From: Tyzzerella sp.
GTDB taxonomy: Bacteria; Bacillota; Clostridia; Lachnospirales; Anaerotignaceae
NCBI GenBank assembly: GCA_019415525.1
Contig: DXZA01000034.1
Span: 1-15,894 of the forward strand
Direction of reading: 5' to 3'
Length of the DNA: 15,894 nt
Positions 7,404 to 14,602 of this stretch are shown in pieces. A program made the position numbers and the translations under genes. The notes beneath the pieces were generated by a model. It saw only the letters and a program-made list of their open reading frames with translations. It was not told where the DNA came from and did not search any database. The first letter of the stretch is position 1. Every line of letters starts with the position of its first letter.

Positions 7404-9365
7404 ATGTATCTTATTGGAAGACAGGTTAAAATATTACGATATCTAAAAAACAAAGATACATTTGTAAAAGGAAGTGAGCTTGCAAAGGTATTTGGTGTAA
7501 CAGATAGAACAATTCGAAATGATATTTCAGCAATAAAAGATGTATATGGCGAAAACATTATTGATGCTATAAGAACAAAAGGATATAAATATAATTCTGA
7601 AGTAGATATTCATAATACATTTTTTTATGATATTGATATTACCGATTCCGGAAATAGAATTATATATATATTAAAAAAGCTTATATTAAATCCAGAACCA
7701 GTCAATATTTTTGACTTATCAGAGGAACTTTCTATTTCTGAAAGAAGTATTGAAACAGATATTCAACGACTTAAAAAAATATTTAATACACTTTCATTAG
7801 ATAGTGTTTATATTAAACGTTTTGAAGATAATATAATACTTAGTGGCTATGAGAATATATCAAATAATCTCATTTATGATATTATTAAATATACAAATGA
7901 AAATTTGGAATCATCTGAATATCAAAAATTTTTCACTAATATAAATATTGATTATTTAAAGGGATTTATTATTGGAATACTTAATGATTTTAAATATGAA
8001 TCAAGATATCTTTCTCTTTCAAGATTTTTACTTGATATTTCATTAATTATAGAATGTAATTATATTTATGGAGAAAGCTATGGTAAAAAATATAAAGAAT
8101 TTATTGAAAAATATGTTGATGAAATACAAGGTAAATATACTAATATGGCTTTAAAAATAAGTACCATGTTATATCAGCATTTTGGATTAAATGTTTCACA
8201 ATATGATATAAACTATATAGCATATATTCTTTATATAAAAGGAAAAATGGAAATAATAGAAGATGAAATAAGAAATGAAAATATTGTAAAAGATGATTTT
8301 TATTATTTCTGTGTTAATATTCTTAATAAGCTAAAAAATGAAAAAGGTATTGAATTTATAGAAAATGATAATCTAACAATAAATTTTATATATCACTTAA
8401 AGATTGCTATGAAACGTATTGAACTTGGTATAAAACTTTATAATCCTTTGGCAGATAAGCTTACAAAAGAATATACCTATGTTATTGACCTTGCTGTTAT
8501 GGTTGCTGATATGATATATGAGGAATATGATATTAAATTTGATTTTAATGAAATATCATATATAGGAATATATTTAGCTACTGCAATACATAATGTATAT
8601 GATAAACAGAAAAATTCTGACCGTTTCAAAATACTTTTATATATTCCTGAAGGTATAGGAAATCTTAATCTTATTCATCATCAAATAGAAAAACTTATAA
8701 ATAAGAGTAAAATTATAATTGATGGTACAACAAATATAAATATGATTATAGAGGCACTTTTGGAATATGACCTTATAATTACAACATCAAACAGACTTAA
8801 TATGGAAAATAATAAAATTCATATTATTAATAAGCGTTTTGATAGTATAGAAAGAGAAAAAATAAAGGATATAATTAATAATGAAATAAAACTATTTGAA
8901 CAATATAAAATCAAAAAAATATGTTCTATATTTTTTAATGAAAATATATTTATGTATAATATTGATGCAAAAGATAAATATGAAGTTATTGAATATATGA
9001 GTAATGTACTTAAAGAAAATGGATATGTAGATGAAAACTTTAAAAATTATGTAATTGAACGTGAAAAAATTGTTCCTACCGAAATAGAAACAGGTATAGC
9101 ATTACCTCATTCTATAAAAAATACAGCATATAGAAATGGTATGGCAATAGCTTTTTTAAAAAATTCTATAGTATGGGATAATTATAAAGTTAAAATAGTA
9201 TTTATGTATGCTAATAACGAAAATTATTTAGAATATTCAAATATATTTACATTATCATTTGTAGATGCAGTCTCAGACCCTAAATTTATTGAAGACATAA
9301 AATCTTGTAAAAATCTAGATTCATTTATTAAATTATTTACAGAATATTATATTAAAAATCACTAA
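7404..9365 (+). CDS. PRD-containing PTS regulator (BglG/LicR-type transcriptional activator)
   Basis: About 653 residues. The start is placed at the ATG at 7404, 9 nt after GGAG (7391-7394); the ATG at 7398 is too close to that site. Domains in order: an N-terminal HTH_11 DNA-binding domain (about 3-60, with GVTDRTIRNDIS), a second helix-turn-helix segment (about 100-150), two PTS regulation domains (about 180-283 and 300-403), an EIIB-like domain (about 408-490) and a mannitol/fructose-type EIIA domain (about 505-653). The EIIA part keeps its active His569 in GIALPH, and PRD2 keeps a His in FIYHLKIAMKR. The EIIB-like loop reads LLYIPEGIGN and has no cysteine. Such regulators sense sugar flux by PTS phosphorylation and usually activate the adjacent operon. 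The divergent EIIA-EIIB-EIIC operon is the obvious target. Confidence 0.9.
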   Translation: MYLIGRQVKILRYLKNKDTFVKGSELAKVFGVTDRTIRNDISAIKDVYGENIIDAIRTKGYKYNSEVDIHNTFFYDIDITDSGNRIIYILKKLILNPEPVNIFDLSEELSISERSIETDIQRLKKIFNTLSLDSVYIKRFEDNIILSGYENISNNLIYDIIKYTNENLESSEYQKFFTNINIDYLKGFIIGILNDFKYESRYLSLSRFLLDISLIIECNYIYGESYGKKYKEFIEKYVDEIQGKYTNMALKISTMLYQHFGLNVSQYDINYIAYILYIKGKMEIIEDEIRNENIVKDDFYYFCVNILNKLKNEKGIEFIENDNLTINFIYHLKIAMKRIELGIKLYNPLADKLTKEYTYVIDLAVMVADMIYEEYDIKFDFNEISYIGIYLATAIHNVYDKQKNSDRFKILLYIPEGIGNLNLIHHQIEKLINKSKIIIDGTTNINMIIEALLEYDLIITTSNRLNMENNKIHIINKRFDSIEREKIKDIINNEIKLFEQYKIKKICSIFFNENIFMYNIDAKDKYEVIEYMSNVLKENGYVDENFKNYVIEREKIVPTEIETGIALPHSIKNTAYRNGMAIAFLKNSIVWDNYKVKIVFMYANNENYLEYSNIFTLSFVDAVSDPKFIEDIKSCKNLDSFIKLFTEYYIKNH

Positions 9366-9386
9366 TTTTAAAAATATATACATATT

Positions 9387-9422
9387 AACCGGTAAACTAT
9401 AATAAAGTTTACCGGTTTTATA
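9387..9422. terminator. Terminator between convergent genes
   Basis: Perfect 12-nt arms AACCGGTAAACT (9387-9398) and AGTTTACCGGTT (9406-9417) surround a 7-nt loop, followed by TTTATAATAA. It sits 22 nt after the PRD regulator stop and 12 nt beyond the end of the convergent cupin-encoding gene. It can serve both, though the U-run on the minus side is poor. Confidence 0.85.
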
Positions 9423-9428
9423 ATAAAT

Positions 9429-10184
9429 CTAGTAACATATTTGTTGATATACTATATTATCAACAGGCTCTAACCACTCATTTGATGTATTCTCACCGGG
9501 AACTTCTATTGCAATATGTGAAAACCAACTATCTGATGTTGCACCATGCCAATGTTTTATACCTGCCGGAATATTTATAATATCTCCTACATTCAGTTTC
9601 TGTACTTCTTTTCCCCATTCTTGATAATATCCCTGTCCGCTAACACAAATGAGTATTTGTCCTCCACCATTTTTTGCATGATGAATATGCCAATTATTAC
9701 GACAACCTGGTTCAAATGTTACATTATAAATTCCTATTTGTTCTGTAGAAAGTGGTGCTAAATAACTTTGTCCTATAAAATATTTAGCAAATGTATCATT
9801 TGGTTGACCAATAGGAAAAATCATACTATTTGCATGTATAGTTTTTTCATCAGCCTCTTCACACTCTTTCCATATCTCTTTTGCCATATTAAATGCTGCC
9901 CAAGCTTTTGACCAACCAACATAAAAAGCAGCATGAGTTAAAATTTCAGCAATTTCTGTTTTTGTAATACCATTATTCTTTGCACTTATAAGATGATACT
10001 AAAAAGAGTAATCTGTCAATCCTTGTGCCATAAGTGCAGTAACAGTTATAATTGAACGGTCACGTAATGACAACTTATTATCCCTACTCCAAATCTGTCC
10101 AAATAAAATATCATCATTTAATTCTGCAAATTTAGGTGCAAAATTTCCTAATATATCTCTACCTGCTGTTTGTTTAATTTTCAA
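9429..10184 (-). pseudogene. Carboxymuconolactone decarboxylase-cupin fusion interrupted by one TAG
   Basis: Reading from the TTG at 10184 (AAGGTG 5 nt upstream) gives 251 codons in one frame, with a single internal TAG at 9999-10001. Codons 1-61 are the start of a carboxymuconolactone decarboxylase-like domain, including LSLRDRSIITVTALMAQGL. After the TAG the frame continues as YHLISAKNNGITKTEIAEIL, the rest of that domain, and runs into a cupin (about codons 125-240). The cupin metal ligands are visible in WHIHH and KHWHG, with a Gln in GGGQIL. CAG to TAG would be one base change (Q62 to stop). The same gene ends in TAG, so that codon is a normal terminator here. The cupin half (9429-9887) remains open from an ATG but has no ribosome binding site. 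This is the last gene of the LysR-controlled operon. The domain calls are firm; the gene is either newly broken or a base call is wrong. Confidence 0.82.
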
Positions 10185-10197
10185 AAAATCACCTTCT

Positions 10198-11367
10198 TTA
10201 CATACTCTCTTTTAATATTTCAATAATTTCATCTTTTGTTAATACTCTATAACCACCATTAAGAATAAATGAACCTTCAGCAATACCTTCAATCATATCA
10301 TCTGTTACACCTATATCACTAATATTCATTACAAGACCTATTTCTTTCATCCACTTTTCCATACAATTAAGTCCCTCAATAGCAATTTGTTCATCACTCT
10401 TTCCATTTGGTGATACATTCCACACATTTATAGCAAATCTTTTAAATTTCTGTAATCCATAAGGACATATTTTTCTATAATATGCCATAGATATTGCAGA
10501 AAGTGTCATACCATGAGTGGCATCTGTAAACGCTCCTATTGACTGACCAATCATATGTACCATCCAATCTGTAGATTTACCTTTTGCAATAAGTGTATTA
10601 AGTGCCCAAGTTGCAATCCACATAATATTACTACGTGCTTCATAATTTTCAGGTTCTTTTATAGCAATTCTACTACTATGAATTAATGATTTCATTAATC
10701 CTTCTGCAATATAATCAGATGTATTATCATCATTACCAGAAAAATACTGTTCTGTTATATGGTTCATAATGTCATAAATACCAGAAACCATTTGATATTT
10801 TGGAAGAGTATATGTAAATTTAGGATTTAATATAGAAAACTTAGGAAATACATTTTCTCCAAATACATGACCAATTTTTAATTTTTGACTATGATTTGTA
10901 ATAACAGCTCCACCATTCATTTCTGAACCTGTTCCAACCATAGTTAAAATACAACCAACAGGAATAATTTCGTTGTCTACATCTTCCATACGTAAATAAT
11001 ATTTATCCCATGGGTCTTCATTACACCATGTTGATACTGATACTGCTTTTGCATAATCACAAACAGAACCACCTCCAACAGCAAGCAAAAGGTCTACTTT
11101 ATTTTCTTTTGCAATTTTACAACCTTCATATAGCTTTTCTACTGTGGGATTTGGCATTACACCACCATCTTCAATTATTGTTTTTCCACATTGTTTAAGT
11201 ATATTTATAATTTCATCATATAAACCACTTTTTTTAATAGAACCTCCACCATATATAAGTTGTATATTATCACCATATGATTTTAATTCATCTATTAAAA
11301 AATTTAAAGAATTTTCACCAAAGTATAATTTTGTTGGATTTGAATAACAAAAATTTCCTAACATCAT
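10198..11367 (-). CDS. Iron-containing alcohol dehydrogenase
   Basis: A 389-residue group III (iron-type) NAD(P)H-dependent alcohol dehydrogenase, close in layout to butanol dehydrogenase/YqhD enzymes that reduce aldehydes to alcohols. The nucleotide-binding half has the GGGSVCDYAKAV motif and TGSEMN. Metal ligands can be placed in YDIMNHITEQYF (Asp and His), WMVHMIGQSIG (His) and DATHGMTLS (His). The start overlaps the acetyltransferase stop as ATGA, so translation is coupled. A second ATG follows immediately, and GGAGG (11374-11378) suits either. The next gene begins 13 nt downstream. The substrate is unknown; aldehyde detoxification is a reasonable inference from the YqhD-like family and the operon content. 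Confidence 0.92.
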   Translation of the reverse strand: MMLGNFCYSNPTKLYFGENSLNFLIDELKSYGDNIQLIYGGGSIKKSGLYDEIINILKQCGKTIIEDGGVMPNPTVEKLYEGCKIAKENKVDLLLAVGGGSVCDYAKAVSVSTWCNEDPWDKYYLRMEDVDNEIIPVGCILTMVGTGSEMNGGAVITNHSQKLKIGHVFGENVFPKFSILNPKFTYTLPKYQMVSGIYDIMNHITEQYFSGNDDNTSDYIAEGLMKSLIHSSRIAIKEPENYEARSNIMWIATWALNTLIAKGKSTDWMVHMIGQSIGAFTDATHGMTLSAISMAYYRKICPYGLQKFKRFAINVWNVSPNGKSDEQIAIEGLNCMEKWMKEIGLVMNISDIGVTDDMIEGIAEGSFILNGGYRVLTKDEIIEILKESM

Positions 11368-11873
11368 TTATTACCTCCTATTTTTTCAATTTGTTTAATT
11401 ATTTTTGCTGGTACTCCTCCAACTATTGTGTATGCAGGTACATTATTTGTTACAACAGCACCAGCTGCAACAATAGCACCATCACCAATAGTCACTCCTG
11501 ATAAAATTGTTGCATTTGCTCCAATCCATACGCTTTTTCCAATATTAATAGGTTTTGGGTGCATATTACTTCTTTTTGAAGCATCTATATCATGATTTAA
11601 TGTAGCAAGAACAACATTATGTCCAATTAAAGTTCCATCACCAATAGTAATACCACCTTGGTCTTGTATTTTACAACCACTATTAAAAAATACATTTTTT
11701 CCAATAGTCAAATTTTTTCCACAGTCTGTATAAAATGGTGGAAAAACAGCAAAACTTTCATCAATATTTTTACCTGTTAACTGACAAAAAAGCTCTCTAA
11801 TCTCTTGTGGTGTATGATAACCATTATTTAATATTGAAGTAATATGAAGTGCTTCTTGTGCTAATTTATGCAT
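11364..11873 (-). CDS. Hexapeptide-repeat O-acetyltransferase (maltose/galactoside acetyltransferase type)
   Basis: A 169-residue left-handed beta-helix acetyltransferase that transfers acetyl from acetyl-CoA, probably to a sugar or small hydroxyl compound. Hexapeptide repeats run from about residue 50 to 160 (LTIGKNVFFNSGC, ITIGDGTLIGHNVV, INIGKSVWIGANATI, VTIGDGAIVAAGAVV). The catalytic His lies in ATLNHDID. The C-terminal GGVPAKIIKQI is typical of the MAA/LacA/NodL group. The ATG used here has no clear ribosome binding site. The 12 in-frame codons between the upstream gene's stop and this ATG read KEVIANSDVHKY, which looks protein-like, so the true start may be an upstream non-ATG codon such as the ATT of IANSD. 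Family certain, start uncertain, substrate unknown. Confidence 0.88.
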   Translation of the reverse strand: MHKLAQEALHITSILNNGYHTPQEIRELFCQLTGKNIDESFAVFPPFYTDCGKNLTIGKNVFFNSGCKIQDQGGITIGDGTLIGHNVVLATLNHDIDASKRSNMHPKPINIGKSVWIGANATILSGVTIGDGAIVAAGAVVTNNVPAYTIVGGVPAKIIKQIEKIGGNK

Positions 11874-11909
11874 ATACTTATGGACATCCGAATTAGCAAT
11901 AACTTCTTT

Positions 11910-12491
11910 TCAACTATTCATTTCAGCTATAAAATCTGATAAAGACATATTATAATGTTCTTCACTGGCATCAGACAAAGAACACCCAAATTCAAATAAT
12001 TCTTTTCTTTTTTCAGCTGACTTATTTTGACTACCATACGATGTATAGATACCCATATTCTCAAGTCCCATATAATCTAAAAAAGAATTTTCATATTCAT
12101 AAATTGCTCCACCATATACATTATCACTACCTGAAGTTAAAAATAATGCTGATTTCTTTAATTTTTGGGGTTTATCTATTGCATATAAACGATTAATAGC
12201 ACATTGTAACTGACCACTAAAACCATGATGATATATAGGTGATGCTAATACAAGCATTTCAGCTTTTTGTAAAATAGGATATATATCTTGCATATCATCT
12301 TTTTGGATACAATTTCCATTACCTTCATTATGACAATATTCACAAGCAATACATCCTGAAATTTTTTTATGACATACAGATATAACTTTAATATTATGAT
12401 TATTTTGACTAGCTCCATCTATAAAAGCATCAATCATAAATTGTGTATTACCATCTTTTGTTGGACTTCCATTTAAAATTATAATATTCAT
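11910..12491 (-). CDS. NAD(P)H-dependent FMN reductase / iron-sulfur flavoprotein-like protein
   Basis: A 193-residue flavodoxin-fold protein. The N-terminal beta strand and FMN phosphate loop are MNIIILNGSPTKDGNT, and ASPIYHHGFSGQLQ is the second FMN-contacting loop. It carries a compact cysteine cluster, Cys47-x2-Cys50-x2-Cys53-x7-Cys61, followed by QKDDM. This pattern is used by iron-sulfur flavoproteins to hold a 4Fe-4S cluster, so the protein may be an electron carrier rather than a simple quinone reductase. GAGAGG lies just upstream of the ATG, and the preceding gene ends 10 nt away. In this operon it would supply reducing power or cope with electrophiles. The flavodoxin fold is firm; the cluster is inferred from cysteine spacing. 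Confidence 0.88.
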   Translation of the reverse strand: MNIIILNGSPTKDGNTQFMIDAFIDGASQNNHNIKVISVCHKKISGCIACEYCHNEGNGNCIQKDDMQDIYPILQKAEMLVLASPIYHHGFSGQLQCAINRLYAIDKPQKLKKSALFLTSGSDNVYGGAIYEYENSFLDYMGLENMGIYTSYGSQNKSAEKRKELFEFGCSLSDASEEHYNMSLSDFIAEMNS

Positions 12492-12501
12492 ATAAAACCT
12501 C

Positions 12502-13023
12502 TCATTCTGCTTTAAAAGTAATTTCTATATTTCCTTTACTAATAATATCTTTTAATCCTTTTGGGTTATCAATTTTACCTAATGGAGTATATCTATATGA
12601 AGTTGAAAAATTATCATAAAATAATACAATGCAATCTGAACCATAAAGCATCAAATCACCTTCATTTATTTTATCTGGTAAAAAAGTATTAGTTGGTAGA
12701 GAATTTGAAAGATAACAATATTTTTCATTTCTGTTTAATTCCTGCATATCTAATGTCATAGGCAGCATTGAAATAAAATCATTTGCTGCTTCATTATTTT
12801 CCATAGTAGCACTAAAAATTTCACCATTTATAATAATTTGAATTTTTTCCACAGTATTATCCTCCAATATAATTTTATCTTCAGAATATGTAGTCTGTAT
12901 TTGGGATACAACTTCTTTATCAGTATTTACATTGTTATTTTTCTCAGATAAATTACTTGAACAACCTATCATAGAAGCTGACGTCACTAAACTCATTAAA
13001 ATAGAAATCCCCTGATTTATCAT
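12502..13023 (-). CDS. Lipoprotein with a cyclophilin-like domain
   Basis: About 173 residues. The start is set at the ATG at 13023 because GAGGTG (13032-13037) lies 8 nt upstream; ATGs at 13029 and 13053 are in frame but poorly placed. A short hydrophobic N-terminus ends in the lipobox-like MIGC, and a polar linker of about 40 residues follows. The rest, from about QIIINGEIFSATMENNEAAN to the end, matches the small cyclophilin-like proteins often found beside flavodoxins and FMN reductases. Typical stretches are LPMTLDMQELN, INEGDLMLYGSDCIVLFYDN and YRYTPLGKIDN. The signal region has no Lys or Arg from the chosen start, which is unusual for a lipoprotein. It is the first gene of the operon. 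Its role is unknown; an extracytoplasmic partner of the redox genes is only a guess. Confidence 0.82.
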   Translation of the reverse strand: MINQGISILMSLVTSASMIGCSSNLSEKNNNVNTDKEVVSQIQTTYSEDKIILEDNTVEKIQIIINGEIFSATMENNEAANDFISMLPMTLDMQELNRNEKYCYLSNSLPTNTFLPDKINEGDLMLYGSDCIVLFYDNFSTSYRYTPLGKIDNPKGLKDIISKGNIEITFKAE

Positions 13024-13035
13024 AAACATCTCACC

Positions 13036-13120
13036 TCTTAAACCTAACAACATATTTTATATACTTTTGATAAATTTATAGTATTTGTAATTGAACTAGT
13101 CAAATCAATACCTCCTATTA
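13036..13120 (-). other. Orphan ribosome binding site with a 20-codon open frame upstream of the lipoprotein gene
   Basis: On the minus strand AGGAGGT (about 13110-13116) is the strongest ribosome binding site in this gap, but no ATG follows it. A TTG shortly after opens MTSSITNTINLSKVYKICC and then a TAG, ending just before the lipoprotein gene's own binding site. It may be a leader peptide or the remains of a gene start. The only support is the binding-site spacing. Confidence 0.35.
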
Positions 13121-13127
13121 TTTAAAA

Positions 13128-13133
13128 ATTATA
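13128..13133 (-). promoter_or_regulatory. Candidate -10 for the five-gene operon
   Basis: A perfect TATAAT on the minus strand lies 12 nt upstream of the AGGAGGT element. No good -35 is present at normal spacing (ATAATT at 17 nt), so the promoter may depend on the LysR regulator. An interrupted palindrome ATATC-AAGA-GATAT (13155-13168) lies upstream. AT-richness makes chance matches likely. Confidence 0.35.
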
Positions 13134-13203
13134 TTTTTATTATTTATGATAATTATATCAAGAGATATTTAATATAACAAATACCTATATTAAATATATA
13201 ATT

Positions 13204-13218
13204 ATGCTTTTAAAGCAT
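13204..13218. promoter_or_regulatory. LysR-type T-N11-A box
   Basis: ATGCTTT-T-AAAGCAT is a 15-bp palindrome with a single central base, and T13205 to A13217 gives the T-N11-A form typical of LysR-family sites. It sits in the gap between the LysR gene and the divergent operon, about 40 nt upstream of the LysR gene's predicted transcription start. Confidence 0.6.
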
Positions 13219-13227
13219 ATACAAAAA

Positions 13228-13236
13228 TGATATACT
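13228..13236 (+). promoter_or_regulatory. Extended -10 promoter of the LysR gene
   Basis: TGATATACT contains TG-N-TATACT, an extended -10 that can work without a good -35. None is present 16-17 nt upstream. It would start transcription at about 13243, just before the AAGGAGGT ribosome binding site. Confidence 0.5.
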
Positions 13237-13258
13237 TATATATAAAGGAGGTATAAAT

Positions 13259-14131
13259 ATGGAAATTCGTGTTTTACAATATTTTTTAGCAGTTGCAAGA
13301 GAAGAAAGTATTTCTGGTGCTGCTCAATCTTTACATTTATCACAGCCAACTTTATCAAGACAATTAAAAGATATGGAAGAAGAACTAGGTAAAAAATTAT
13401 TTATACGTAGTAATAGAAAAATAATCCTTACAGAAGAAGGTATACTTCTTCGTAAACGTGCTGAAGAAATTATAGAATTAATACAAAAAACACAAAGTGA
13501 AATCTCTCTTTCTGATGAAACTATTGCAGGTGATATATATATTGGTGCTGGAGAAACAGAAGGTGTTCGTAATATTGTAAAAATAGCAAACCAATTAAGA
13601 AAAAATTATCCATTAATACATTTTCATATAATAAGTGGTGATAAATCTGCTGTTTTAGAAGATTTAGAACATGGCCTAATTGATTTTGCTCTTATTTTTG
13701 GAAATATTGATAATAATCGTTATGATAGTATCATTCTTCCATCTGTAGATTGCTTTGGTGTTATGATGAAAAAGAATGACCCATTATCCGTAAAAGAAGT
13801 TATCACACCAGAAGATTTAATAGGAAAACCTTTAATTGTTTCTAGACAAATTATAAAAGATAACGACCTTCATTTATTATTTGGCTGTAATGAAAAGCAA
13901 CTTGATATTGTAGGAAGTTATAATTTACTATTTAATGGTTCTCTTATGGTAGAAGAAGGCTTTGGATATGCAATATGCTTTGATAATATTATTAATACAA
14001 CAGGAAATAGTAATCTTTGTTTTCGACCTCTTTCTATAGAAATTCGCCCTAAAACAAGCCTTGTATGGAAAAAATATCAGATTTTTACAAAAGCTTCGCA
14101 AAAATTTTTAATTGAAATCCAGAAACTATAG
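13259..14131 (+). CDS. LysR-family transcriptional regulator
   Basis: A 290-residue, complete LysR protein. The N-terminal winged helix-turn-helix (residues about 1-60) reads AVAREESISGAAQSLHLSQP followed by TLSRQLKDMEEELGKKLF, the classic signature, and a linker helix follows. The effector-binding domain (about 90-290) has the usual GDIYIGAGETEG opening. The start is supported by AAGGAGGT (13245-13252), 6 nt before the ATG. It is divergent from the five-gene redox operon, the standard arrangement for a LysR activator and its target, with a T-N11-A box between them. The inducer is unknown. The coding sequence shows no damage, and stops only 13 nt before the pseudogene region begins. Confidence 0.94.
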   Translation: MEIRVLQYFLAVAREESISGAAQSLHLSQPTLSRQLKDMEEELGKKLFIRSNRKIILTEEGILLRKRAEEIIELIQKTQSEISLSDETIAGDIYIGAGETEGVRNIVKIANQLRKNYPLIHFHIISGDKSAVLEDLEHGLIDFALIFGNIDNNRYDSIILPSVDCFGVMMKKNDPLSVKEVITPEDLIGKPLIVSRQIIKDNDLHLLFGCNEKQLDIVGSYNLLFNGSLMVEEGFGYAICFDNIINTTGNSNLCFRPLSIEIRPKTSLVWKKYQIFTKASQKFLIEIQKL

Positions 14132-14144
14132 TATAATAAAAACA

Positions 14145-14602
14145 ATGAGTGCTGCTATATCTGCTATTTTGGTATTACAGAGCCTGCTATATATGGTGTT
14201 ACATTACCAAACAAAAAAAGGGTTATATTTCCAGTAATTACAAGTGATATTGGTTGTATAGTAATTTGTATTTCACAAGTTAAAATATATTTTTTAGGCA
14301 GAATGGGTGTTACTGGTTTTTTGAACTTTATTTCTGCTAACTCAGATAATACACAGCTTATATATGTTATAATAGCAGTTTGTGTTGCTATGGTTGCAAC
14401 TTTTATATTAACATTTATTACAAATAAAAACATTGATGATACAACATTAGAAGAAATAACAAATACTGAAACCTCTATTTACTCTCCTATTAAAGATGAA
14501 GTAAAAGAATTAAAATCTTGCAGTAATGAAACTTTTGCAAATTAATTACTTGGAAAAGGTGTTTTAATATTATCTTCTGAAGGTACTGTTTATACACCTT
14601 TT
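14145..14602 (+). pseudogene. 5'-truncated bglP-like beta-glucoside PTS permease: end of EIIC and start of EIIA
   Basis: From 14145 the sequence reads MSAAISAI, then one T is missing in the run at 14167-14170. The frame shifts to GITEPAIYGVTLP, a hallmark of the late EIIC domain of beta-glucoside PTS permeases. The rest of EIIC follows, including QLIYVIIAVCVAMVATFILT. A linker leads to IYSPIKDEVKEL, the opening of a glucose-type EIIA domain. A TAA (14543-14545) breaks EIIA, after which LLGKGVLILSSEGTVYTPF continues in the same frame. EIIB and most of EIIC are missing. The open reading frame at 14303-14545 is only the intact middle of this relic. The EIIA domain stops abruptly at about 14602, and its continuation lies on the other strand, ending near 15301. 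Confidence 0.88.

Noticed and set aside
13155..13168. ATATC-AAGA-GATAT as a second LysR box
   Set aside because: The spacing is T-N10-A and the arms are AT-rich 5-mers, easily found by chance here. It is kept only as a possible accessory site.
14303..14545. An independent small membrane protein of 80 residues
   Set aside because: It is the intact middle of the bglP-like relic; the same frame extends upstream through GITEPAIYGVTLP and downstream past the TAA into EIIA sequence.
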